Source: a virus
IMG/VR virus record: IMGVR_UViG_3300023179_000001
Location: 39,922 to 103,921 of that record
Direction: 5' to 3' (one strand)
Length of the DNA: 64,000 nucleotides
Shown here: positions 57,801 to 64,000 of the stretch, in pieces
How positions within the stretch are numbered: the stretch's first letter is position 1
Layout: each line of letters opens with the position of its first letter
Translations under genes and position numbers: made by a program
Notes under the pieces: model-generated
The model's database searches: none
Told to the model about the DNA's origin: nothing
Seen by the model: the letters and a program-made list of their open reading frames with translations, nothing else

Positions 57801-59956
57801 CCTGGGACTTGGACAGTGTAGGTTCCAGAACTGTAGCCTCCTAAGCTATCAGTTGTAACTGTATCAAAAGCCACTTTATTAAATGTATTCGAAAGAGTAC
57901 CTGATTGATTTCCTTCAACCAGGAGTCCCACTGTGCTTTCGGCAGCAGCCACAGATGGTGGGCCAGAGACACGTTGAATAGAAATATAATTGTCAGTAGC
58001 AGAAGTGCTTAGGCTCTTTGCGACAGACTCACCATGAGCAAGTCTTACGTCAATCCACTCTCCTGCAAGTAAACTTAAAGAAGTTGATCCAGAAATAGAA
58101 AGAGAATCAACCGAAGCAGACCAGCCAGCGATTGCCGCCGATGCGAAAAATGTAAAATCAACACCAACACCCAAAATTTGATTTCCAGCCAATTCTGAAG
58201 TAGCAGAGTAAGTTGAATCGTTATATTTTGAAAAAGTAAAATACGCATATCCAGATCGAACCGTAACCGACACTGGAGATCTGTTTGCGTCGAGCCTAGC
58301 ACCTTCGCCAACCAAATATGTTGTAGAACTTTGGTAGGTGTCTGAGCTTGCGATAAGACCAGAAGGAAAGCCAATTCGCATTTCAGATGCCGTAACAGTC
58401 CCAGAAGCGAACCGCCCTCTAACTTCTAAATTTCCACCGTTTCTTCTCCAATAAATACCTTTAGAAGTGATTGTGCCAACACCAGCCGTTACCGATGGTG
58501 TATAGCTCTGCCACTCAGTAACAATCGGGGTGACTCGTTTGGATTGCATAAGAGAATGTTTGTCATTCTTCTTATACAAATACATTGAGACATCGTTTGG
58601 AGTTGTGAAAGTGCTAATAGCAAAGTTTGCAGAACACTCAATTTGATAGAGTCCACTGACAGGGGCAGTAAATTTCCATTCAGGAGAAGTAGAAACATTG
58701 GTTAGAGTTTCAGATTCTCTAGTTGGAAAAGATAAACGAGTGGGTGTCGCACCAGAGGCAATAGATTGGCCAGCAGTTGAGCTATATCTTGCTCCGATTT
58801 GTGTGTAGGAGCCAAAGTAAACAGATTCGTTTTTTACAGAGATAGAATCAAAAGCTATTGAGTATGCTTGCGTAGAGGCAGACGCAACGTGGAAAACTAA
58901 AGCATAGCTTGTGACAGAACTATCTGTTTGGAATGAAGCCATGTGGCTCATTGTTTTTCCAACTGAACCAGCAGAAATCAGATGTGCTCCTGGCTGGACA
59001 ACCACAGGGGTTCCAGTTGGATCTTGAATAATATAAACAGACAAATCCCCAGTCTCAAATGTCCCAGAGAGAAGCTCATAATCAAAACTTATAACTAATT
59101 GCTTTGCCAGATCGCCACGCTCAACGGAAAACTGATAAGCAACGCCTTCGCCTCTTCTGTTTGCAGCATCTTTTACGAAATTAAAATCCGAAACTCCACG
59201 GATTGGAGAAGTGGTTGATCTTTCCCAAAGAATAGATGCGCTACCGCCAACTCCATCTTCGGGAGCAGAAGCCACTGCATCTTTGTATTTTACCCATCCA
59301 AGAGAATCAAACTCAGCATCAGGATTTGAAATGTAATTAGGTCTTAAAGATGTACCAGCACCGCCTGAGCCAGAACCTTGGCCTACGTTGTAAATTCTTG
59401 GTGATCCTGAAACAGAGTTTTCAATAATGCTTGTAGCACTGCCAGCAGTTTTATAAGCAGTCGCAGCAGTGGCCTGTAAATCAATCCAGCCAATAGGAAT
59501 GTTGACACTGGTAGAAGGAAAAAGGCTTCCAGCGTTTGCAAGTCCTGCAAGGGTGGCACTTGCATCAGACCATTGGGCTTTGATTTCACCATTACTTTTT
59601 AAAGAAAGAGCGAGCCTTCTGTATTGTCCAACCGTAGTTGTAGGGAAAGTTAAGCTATCAAAAGTAGCTCCAGTAGTGGCACCAGTCTGAAAATTGATTG
59701 TAGTTAGAGGGACAGTGGGGACATTGCTTTGAGATGGAGGCGAGCTAACCGCAGTTCCATCTGCTTTGGTGACAGTGTTTGATTCAATGTTTAGCTTGGC
59801 ATCAGAGGGGTTTGACGCAAATAACCTCAAAGGAGAATTGAAGTTAGTATCAAAACCAGAAAGAATATCCTTAGTATCTGTATTTGCAGCTTTTCTTGAG
59901 ACTGGTAATGCTGCTGCATTTACCGATTGATCATTTTGAATCTTAGTTCTGCCCAT
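54848..59956 (-). CDS. Giant tail fibre with duplicated modules and collar domain
   Basis: 1702 residues, GAGGTTTAAGA before ATG. Two related beta-sandwich modules at about 209-389 and 1099-1275 (each with SPIRGV, GVxYxF, ITFDYE and FHVAS). A phage tail collar domain at about 779-853 (SGCLYADGSAVSRTTYADLF, NIPDLRGVFLRG, MQGHKH). At least four C1q-like strands of the form F-x-A-P-V-x-G-x-Y (e.g. FTAPVSGLYQ, FKAPVPGYYK, FTAPVSGKYQ). Built by repeated domain duplication and probably trimeric; binds host glycan. Confidence 0.88.
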   Translation of the reverse strand: MGRTKIQNDQSVNAAALPVSRKAANTDTKDILSGFDTNFNSPLRLFASNPSDAKLNIESNTVTKADGTAVSSPPSQSNVPTVPLTTINFQTGATTGATFDSLTFPTTTVGQYRRLALSLKSNGEIKAQWSDASATLAGLANAGSLFPSTSVNIPIGWIDLQATAATAYKTAGSATSIIENSVSGSPRIYNVGQGSGSGGAGTSLRPNYISNPDAEFDSLGWVKYKDAVASAPEDGVGGSASILWERSTTSPIRGVSDFNFVKDAANRRGEGVAYQFSVERGDLAKQLVISFDYELLSGTFETGDLSVYIIQDPTGTPVVVQPGAHLISAGSVGKTMSHMASFQTDSSVTSYALVFHVASASTQAYSIAFDSISVKNESVYFGSYTQIGARYSSTAGQSIASGATPTRLSFPTRESETLTNVSTSPEWKFTAPVSGLYQIECSANFAISTFTTPNDVSMYLYKKNDKHSLMQSKRVTPIVTEWQSYTPSVTAGVGTITSKGIYWRRNGGNLEVRGRFASGTVTASEMRIGFPSGLIASSDTYQSSTTYLVGEGARLDANRSPVSVTVRSGYAYFTFSKYNDSTYSATSELAGNQILGVGVDFTFFASAAIAGWSASVDSLSISGSTSLSLLAGEWIDVRLAHGESVAKSLSTSATDNYISIQRVSGPPSVAAAESTVGLLVEGNQSGTLSNTFNKVAFDTVTTDSLGGYSSGTYTVQVPGLYDITATVSTTATYAAGEKLVASVFVDGVEKARGQAFSASPGVQGPVGEIIATGSATPPSGCLYADGSAVSRTTYADLFASIGTTYGAGNGTTTFNIPDLRGVFLRGTGSQTIGGITYTGALGTKQGDQMQGHKHNAPTYNGVSGGGNEVGSGNWGADYYPAVTTDVPVSDGTNGTPRTGSETRPANVAVAYHVRFTATPFTIALTSSSSVNVKAVNLKAGQTVDIRVLQEGTGATFNNTQKANFSLSRVAGPFAVPTGNTRGGNLTTDVFTGDGVTKSFTLSTIPSVEANVQVYISGVYQSKNSYTIFGSTITFDEAPPVGESNIEVVSGEPLDINVPGDDTVSTVKIKDLNVTGEKLADGSVSFAKLASDVTNKFSAGYIANGSAEVDTAGWSTYNDGAVAMPVDGTGGAATLTWTRSTSSPIRGVASFRLTKTAANSQGQGVSYPFTIEKADQAKVLTITFDYEVVSGTYADGDVTTYIYDVTNSQIIQPAGYTVQNVASGIKNKHIATFQTSATGTSYRLIFHVASTSASAYVLGIDNVVVGPQTVQYGAPVTDWATETRVAWSGSLTSLGNGTAAYKSRRVGDSLEIEASLNVGSTTATTSTAALRLDLTGITIDGNKGTEFYGNSALGGSGYFIDYSTNIRYVLSPYRASSSQITFHSSANSNDVFKSGMPVAFASGDVVTVRALIPITGWSSTVQMSSDTDTRVVAASYYVASSVTVGASCINYDGKFFDTHNAVTTGVGSWVFKAPVPGYYKVSGSAYTSVASDIQLSKNGTRTHYMTTAHSNVVSFSGLVNCNAGDTLQVYSGQTGTVYGVAGGTYYNVVNIERISGPSTIAASETVACSYTNTAGTSIPAGGGLSGVPFATKNFDTHNAWNGTTFTAPVSGKYQVSCNVFFSSAAWSVSAKSLRVVKGSDAYYPPVFVPSVGYTNALGVGGTILLQMLAGETFYIHAQHNEGSSRDLSTQAGTNLLQIVRIGN

Positions 59957-59991
59957 TCTTAAACCTCTGTTTTCCTATATCGGCAATAGGC

Positions 59992-60546
59992 TTATTTTTT
60001 GAACCTCAACCACTCAGTTAGTGGAGGCAGCTTCTCGTCTTTAGAACTCAAAACCGGATTGATGTTCTGTGGAAAGAATTTCTTGATTTCTAGCGAATCC
60101 CATCTGGCACCTCCATCATACTTTGGTTGATAATAAGTAGTGCAATCATACTCCACGATTGCGACATCCGAAAGGGTTAGAAACCCATGCAGACATCCTG
60201 GTGGAACGTAGATCGCATTTAGTTTTTTATAATCGAGTTCTACGGCATAACCTTTCATGAACGTAGAACTCATAAGCCTTGCGTCAAAAACTACATCCCA
60301 AACTTTTCCATAAAGACAGGTAACAAGTTTCCCCTGTGGTTTAGACCACATGGAGTGCATACCTCTTAAAACATTTTTTTTAGATAAAGATACGTTTCGT
60401 TGAACGAATTTCTCTTCAAAATCACAAGCCCTAAATAGCTCTGAGAAATGTCCTCTTTGATCTGAGTAAACTTCTCTTTCTAGCGTATAGCAGTTTGTAA
60501 TAGGGGTTGTTTCACGACATTCCATAAGTTCTTTGCTCTCTAACAA
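59992..60546 (-). CDS. rfbC: dTDP-4-dehydrorhamnose 3,5-epimerase (RmlC)
   Basis: 184 residues, usual length. SDQRGHFSELFRACDF, QRNVSLSKKNVLRGMHSMW (catalytic His), GKLVTCLYGKVWDVVFDARL, YVPPGCLHGFLTLSDVAIVE and YQPKYDGGARWDS: the RmlC cupin pattern. Converts dTDP-4-keto-6-deoxyglucose to the L-lyxo isomer. It follows the RmlB gene by 25 nt, so both form one operon. RmlA is not in the window. Confidence 0.88.
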   Translation of the reverse strand: MLESKELMECRETTPITNCYTLEREVYSDQRGHFSELFRACDFEEKFVQRNVSLSKKNVLRGMHSMWSKPQGKLVTCLYGKVWDVVFDARLMSSTFMKGYAVELDYKKLNAIYVPPGCLHGFLTLSDVAIVEYDCTTYYQPKYDGGARWDSLEIKKFFPQNINPVLSSKDEKLPPLTEWLRFKK

Positions 60547-60571
60547 GTTTATTTTAAATGGAATACCAGAT

Positions 60572-61549
60572 TCAACCCCCTTTAAATTCTACCAAATAAT
60601 AATCCACTGTCTTTAAAAGATTTTCATGCAAGTTTGGAGAAGGTTTCCATCCTAACGCCTTGAGTTTATCGCAGTTGATCGCATAACGTTTATCATCAGT
60701 GGGCCTATCGTTCGTAAACTCAATATCTAATTCTAAACCCTTATGTCTTTCTTTCATCGCATCAAAAACAGAATTGATGATACTCAGGTTTGTTTTTTCA
60801 CACTCACCGCCAATGCAATACTTTTCCCCTGTCACGCCACTGTGCGACAATAAGTACAGTGCTTCACAGTGATCATCCACCCAGAGCCAATCTCTGATGT
60901 TTTGTCCATTTCCGTAGACTCTAACTGGTTTTTTTCTTCTTAATCTCTGGATTGTTGCAGGAATGAGTTTTTCAAAGTGTTGATTAGGTCCAAAGTTATT
61001 AGAGCAATTAGTTACAATCGCAGGTACTCCATAGGTGTGAAAATACGATTGAACAATGTGATCGCTCCCAGCTTTTGTAGCAGAATAGGGACTTCGTGGT
61101 TTTACATTGGTTAGCTCAGAGAATGGATCCTCATCCATTTCCAGTTCTCCATAAACTTCATCTGTAGAAACGTGGATAAACCTTTTTGACTTATCTCCCT
61201 GCCAGAGTTGTCTAAACTCTTCTATTAAGTGAAAGGTTCCAAGTACATTAGTTGTAACAAAATCCTTTGGCCCAGCAATACTTCTGCAAACATGAGATTC
61301 AGCGGCTAAATGAAAAATAGCATCTGGCTTATGCTTCTGCATGGCCCTAGCCACTGCGAGATGATCACGAATATCTATAATCTCTTCTTGATAATTAATT
61401 TTATTATGGAATGCCCATTTTCTTAGAAAGGATGGATTTGCAGCGTAGGTTAGGGAATCGACTAGAACAACTTCTTTCCCCAGTTCTAAAAGATATTTAC
61501 AAAGATTGGAGCCAATAAAGCCGTAGCCCCCAGTGACCATGTACTTCAT
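60572..61549 (-). CDS. rfbB: dTDP-glucose 4,6-dehydratase (RmlB)
   Basis: 325 residues from ATG 61549 (GGGGG about 5 nt upstream). TGGYGFIGSNLC NAD site (5-16), HLAAESHVCRSIAGP, HVSTDEVYGELE (catalytic Thr-Asp-Glu), SPYSATKAGSDH (YxxxK), NNFGPNQHFEKLIP and RDWLWVDDHCEAL. First step from dTDP-glucose to 4-keto-6-deoxy sugars. A large inverted repeat (61561-61636) sits directly before its ribosome site and may control translation. Confidence 0.92.
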   Translation of the reverse strand: MKYMVTGGYGFIGSNLCKYLLELGKEVVLVDSLTYAANPSFLRKWAFHNKINYQEEIIDIRDHLAVARAMQKHKPDAIFHLAAESHVCRSIAGPKDFVTTNVLGTFHLIEEFRQLWQGDKSKRFIHVSTDEVYGELEMDEDPFSELTNVKPRSPYSATKAGSDHIVQSYFHTYGVPAIVTNCSNNFGPNQHFEKLIPATIQRLRRKKPVRVYGNGQNIRDWLWVDDHCEALYLLSHSGVTGEKYCIGGECEKTNLSIINSVFDAMKERHKGLELDIEFTNDRPTDDKRYAINCDKLKALGWKPSPNLHENLLKTVDYYLVEFKGG

Positions 61550-61560
61550 TGAATCCCCCA

Positions 61561-61636
61561 ATCCAATCGTCTTTTGAAACGATTTACTCAAATATTTATA
61601 AATTTTAATCTGAAACGCTTCAAGAAACGATTGGAT
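61561..61636 (-). repeat. Inverted repeat in rmlB leader
   Basis: Arms 61561-61586 and 61611-61636 pair in 21 of 26 positions, with a perfect outer 10 bp (ATCCAATCGT / ACGATTGGAT), around a 24-nt AT-rich loop. In the mRNA of the minus strand the stem ends about 12 nt before the rmlB start, next to the ribosome site. Confidence 0.65.
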
Positions 61637-61689
61637 CTTAAAATATATCGTATTTTTATTTTAATATCTAAAGAGCACTGCGTCTTTAA

Positions 61690-61809
61690 TTAGTGATGCT
61701 TGCAGTGATGATCACAGTGATGTTTGCAGTGATGATCACAGTGATGTCCAACCGAAGAACATCCGGCAATAAAAAATACCAAAGAGAATGCTAATAACAA
61801 CTTTTTCAT
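61690..61809 (-). CDS. 39-aa His/Cys-repeat lipoprotein, probable metal binder
   Basis: Signal peptide MKKLLLAFSLVFFIAGC with lipobox IAGC, so Cys 17 should be lipidated and the mature peptide just 23 residues: CSSVG followed by HHCDHHCKHHCDHHCKHH. Ten His and four further Cys, spaced as (H-H-C-[DK]) repeats, make a very strong predicted zinc, copper or nickel ligand. At DNA level it is a 24-bp tandem repeat (61693-61716, 61717-61740). GGAG is about 7 nt before the ATG. No relative recalled. Neighbours are fibre, tail-type and RmlB genes. Confidence 0.75.
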   Translation of the reverse strand: MKKLLLAFSLVFFIAGCSSVGHHCDHHCKHHCDHHCKHH

Positions 61810-61827
61810 ATACTTCTCCATTGTTAA

Positions 61828-62205
61828 TTATTCTTCTAAGATGCCGTCCAAGGCCATTACTTGTTCGGCACTTATTTTTATGTTTTCACCAAGATCCAGT
61901 ATCTTTATTTTTGGAACTTCCACTTCTACTTGCAATAAAGATTCTAATTCTTTTAAAAAATCACTTGTTTTTTCTTTGTCTACCGAATAAATCCCATCTG
62001 CGTTTTTACAAATCTCTCCTTTTTTGTTTTTCTTAGCAAACTTTTTAACAAGCTCTTGTCTCAGTTCTTCAAACTTCTTTTGCTCATCTTGAACAATTGA
62101 AGTTATTTTTTTTAACTTATAAGCAGCCAAAACTGGCAACTCAGCTTTTAATAATTTTTCAAATGAATTAGAAAATTTTGAATTTACTATCGAAGATAAT
62201 TTCAT
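61828..62205 (-). CDS. Conserved phage protein, DUF1617-like
   Basis: 125 residues. MKLSSIVNSKFSNSFEKLLK, ELPVLAAYKLKKITSIVQDE and EELRQELVKKFAKKNKKGEI, ending KISAEQVMALDGILEE. This order resembles a small helical protein family encoded in tail regions of many phages (DUF1617-like), function unknown. Its ATG follows GGAGAATTTTT. It may help tail assembly. Confidence 0.6.
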   Translation of the reverse strand: MKLSSIVNSKFSNSFEKLLKAELPVLAAYKLKKITSIVQDEQKKFEELRQELVKKFAKKNKKGEICKNADGIYSVDKEKTSDFLKELESLLQVEVEVPKIKILDLGENIKISAEQVMALDGILEE

Positions 62206-62246
62206 AAAAATTCTCCAAAAATATTTAATACTTTAAAAATAATAAT

Positions 62247-62401
62247 TCATTCTGATGATTTTTTCTATTCTATTGAGAGAAAAACTGATTTGCTATTACT
62301 TAGTTTTTATTATTTCTAAAAACTTAAACACTCCATAAATAAAAACAAAAAAAGTTACTATTCCGCTTACATGGTAGGTCATTCTGATGATTTTTTCTAT
62401 T
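62247..62401. repeat. 23-bp perfect direct repeat
   Basis: TCATTCTGATGATTTTTTCT plus ATT occurs at 62247-62269 and 62379-62401. The right copy lies in the N-terminus of the membrane micropeptide gene; the left copy is intergenic. Could reflect a past duplication or a recombination junction. Confidence 0.7.
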
Positions 62402-62406
62402 TCCAT
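62296..62406 (-). CDS. 36-aa membrane micropeptide
   Basis: MEIEKIIRMTYHVSGIVTFF then VFIYGVFKFLEIIKTK: one transmembrane helix with basic ends. The GGGAGG in front belongs to the terminator stem, so translation may depend on readthrough. Function unknown. Confidence 0.45.
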   Translation of the reverse strand: MEIEKIIRMTYHVSGIVTFFVFIYGVFKFLEIIKTK

Positions 62407-62436
62407 AAAAAAGAGCCTCCCCCGAAAGGGAGGCTC
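62407..62436 (-). terminator. Strong Rho-independent terminator of fibre gene
   Basis: Perfect 9-bp GC-rich stem GAGCCTCCC / GGGAGGCTC (62413-62421, 62428-62436), loop of 6, followed on the minus strand by TTTTTT. Ends the fibre transcript 15 nt after its stop. Confidence 0.85.
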
Positions 62437-62450
62437 CCCATTACATTATT

Positions 62451-64000
62451 TTAGTGAGCTAACCACATTGACAACGTGCTGTCCCAAATTAATTGGACAG
62501 ATTCGTAAGCAACCCCAAGGTTAAAACCACTGGCACCGTCAATGGTTTGCCCTGCGTTTGCAACGATGTTGATTGAACCCGCTCCAGATCCGTCTTTAAT
62601 AACGTGGAACTGACCGTCAACTGGACTAGCAGGCATAGTATAGACCACACCCGAGGCAGTTGCGATTTGATACGGCTCGCTGTTTGCGATTGTATAACTA
62701 GAGCTCTTTCTTACTTTTCGATAGGAAAGACCTCGTCCTAATACAGCGTGGTCGGTTTGTAACGCAAGTGGCAGCCTCTCAGTAGCATCACTTGAATTCC
62801 TTCGTAAATCAAACTTGATTTGAGTTTGATTGTTTGAAGAAGGATCGGTAAAGTTCGCAAAAACCATTTTTGCGTACCCTCGGCTCTCGCCAGCATCGGC
62901 TGGTCTTGATAGCGACCAGTCCACTGGTACTTCAGCGTTTTTCAGGAAATTTACTTTGTCGCCAAAGATTTCCATTACATCCACTCTTGAAGTTCCACCA
63001 GCAGCGGTAGCTTGGAATACCATCTTAGTTCCAGCAGCACCAGCACTGTGCTGTTCAACTGCGTTAGCTACGATTCTTGCCCGACCGCTGTTGTATGTGC
63101 TACCGTCCCATGCTCGGAATCCCAACTGCCCAACCATATCCCCGCTTGCTAAGTAGTCTGGAGTTCCAGCATTATCTCTTGATTTCTCAAGAGCAAGTAC
63201 AGGGCCGTTTCCAGCGGTATTGCTACTTAATCTTACCGAGCTTACTGGAGAAACTCCGGTGGCTCCATTTACCAAGAATGCTCTTTCAGAAGAAGACGAT
63301 GAGACAAAGCTTACTGAAGCTTTTCCATACATCTCAACTGACTTGTCACTGTTTATTTGCACCGCAGTGGCAAGCGTTGTTGAGCCGCTTGGTGTTACTT
63401 GGAATTGCATATAACCAGGAGCCGAAGTGTTAGTAAATGCATCGCTAGCTTTTACGATGATTTGCGCTGCATCTCGGAAAACTCCAGTATCTCCCATGCC
63501 GCCCCATGTGAAGCGACCAATAGAGTCGCCCGTTTGAACAGCAGAAGGACTTGCAAGGGTCCCTCTTGATTTTCTAAAAGAAAACCGATGCTGTGCGGAT
63601 GCGGTTTCTGAATATCTAACTCCAGCGATTCTTGGATCTGTGGTTGCGTCTGAATCTGCCACAACCCATAGGCTGTTATTATTATTTCCAGACATTTGGT
63701 CAACACTACCACCGCCAATTTGCAATCCGTAAGCAAGATATTCCTTATTTGGTCTATTTACTCCGACTGCACCGATATTCTTAGATGCGTCTGTTCCAAA
63801 AAGTAAATGCTCATTAATAGCTACGTTTTCAAGGTTGCTTAGAGATCTTGCAGCTTTGCCAGAAATCGTTGTCTCAAGACCTGTGATATCTGCTTCTGCG
63901 ACATCCATTCGACCTTCAAGACCTGTGATATCTGCTTCTGCGACATCCATTCGACCTTCAAGACCTGTGATATCTGCTTCTGCGACATCCATTCGACCTT
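62451..64000 (-). CDS. Tail fibre with N-terminal 14-residue coiled-coil repeats (5' end cut)
   Basis: 516 residues visible; the apparent start at 63992 is just a Met inside a repeat, so the gene continues beyond the window. The N-terminal part visible repeats MDVAEADITGLEGR (two heptads) in tandem, a trimeric coiled-coil shaft. The rest is a beta-rich head domain (about 60-510) with FRKSRGTL, SPSAVQTGDSIGRFTWGGMG and ALEKSRDNAGTPDYLASGDM, ending with a beta-structured tip SINIVANAGQTIDG. Probably a side fibre or baseplate tip. Confidence 0.75.
   Translation of the reverse strand, partial: GRMDVAEADITGLEGRMDVAEADITGLEGRMDVAEADITGLETTISGKAARSLSNLENVAINEHLLFGTDASKNIGAVGVNRPNKEYLAYGLQIGGGSVDQMSGNNNNSLWVVADSDATTDPRIAGVRYSETASAQHRFSFRKSRGTLASPSAVQTGDSIGRFTWGGMGDTGVFRDAAQIIVKASDAFTNTSAPGYMQFQVTPSGSTTLATAVQINSDKSVEMYGKASVSFVSSSSSERAFLVNGATGVSPVSSVRLSSNTAGNGPVLALEKSRDNAGTPDYLASGDMVGQLGFRAWDGSTYNSGRARIVANAVEQHSAGAAGTKMVFQATAAGGTSRVDVMEIFGDKVNFLKNAEVPVDWSLSRPADAGESRGYAKMVFANFTDPSSNNQTQIKFDLRRNSSDATERLPLALQTDHAVLGRGLSYRKVRKSSSYTIANSEPYQIATASGVVYTMPASPVDGQFHVIKDGSGAGSINIVANAGQTIDGASGFNLGVAYESVQLIWDSTLSMWLAH
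63874..63999 (-). repeat. Three exact 42-bp tandem repeats inside fibre gene
   Basis: Units 63874-63915, 63916-63957 and 63958-63999 are identical and each encodes 14 residues; more copies probably lie outside. In-frame unit size allows length changes without disrupting the gene. Confidence 0.9.

Noticed and set aside
63874-64000. Tandem repeat considered as CRISPR array
   Set aside because: Units are contiguous without spacers and are in frame within a fibre gene.

Overview
The window reads as an internal piece of a large tailed bacteriophage (Caudoviricetes-like) genome. It is moderately AT-rich, densely packed, full of 1-20 nt gene overlaps and Shine-Dalgarno-led starts, with no rRNA, tRNA, CRISPR array or insertion sequence seen. 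Terminase, portal, tail fibres, a lysis set and an almost complete T4-style recombination/replication set are present. Lipoprotein signal peptides, a spanin-like pair, a peptidoglycan amidase and dTDP-sugar genes point to a Gram-negative host; the host genus cannot be told from the sequence. Both ends are cut inside genes (portal on the left, a coiled-coil fibre on the right).

Layout. (1) 0-9.1 kb, minus strand: head/packaging block, with the portal (cut), an EF-hand-containing head protein, a FliA-like sigma factor with a zinc ribbon, a cold-shock protein, an RmlD-like reductase, the large terminase, two DNA methyltransferases and a candidate small terminase. (2) 9.2-18 kb: many small genes, mostly minus, including a ribbon-helix-helix repressor, a CsgG-like lipoprotein, a phosphoesterase, a putative N4-cytosine methyltransferase, a ParB-like protein and an FKBP-like protein. 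(3) 18-29.7 kb, minus: RecU-like nuclease, gp46/gp47 (SbcC/SbcD), UvsX/RecA, gp32-like SSB and a bacterial-type DNA polymerase III alpha subunit. (4) 29.7-31.8 kb: a decayed C5 cytosine methyltransferase, membrane micropeptides and a papain-like lipoprotein protease. (5) At about 32 kb transcription polarity flips. Plus-strand genes then carry a UvsW helicase, a second sigma factor, DnaB/gp41 helicase and gp61-like primase; an ATP-dependent DNA ligase lies on the minus strand. (6) 41.8-47.3 kb: a promoter-rich cassette with a histone-deacetylase-fold enzyme and a CobS-like AAA+/CobT-like VWA pair. (7) 47.3-64 kb: glycosyltransferases, DnaJ, endolysin and lysis genes, aminotransferase, acetyltransferase, RmlC, RmlB, three fibre genes and a tiny His/Cys-repeat lipoprotein.

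How it works together. DNA synthesis appears to be a hybrid: a T4-like helicase, primase, recombinase, SSB, nuclease and ligase around a DnaE-type polymerase instead of family-B gp43. No sliding clamp or clamp loader is visible here. Two sigma factors and several repeated promoter-like elements suggest staged transcription. Three intact methyltransferases plus one wrecked one, with no partner nucleases, look like anti-restriction DNA modification. Sugar-nucleotide, acetyltransferase and glycosyltransferase genes sit among the fibre genes and may remodel the host surface glycan or decorate the virion.

The most novel-looking items are the HHCDHHCK repeat lipoprotein (61690-61809), the HExxH-bearing VWA protein with its AAA+ partner, the papain-type lipoprotein, the two-frame methyltransferase relic, and several families of repeated regulatory elements.
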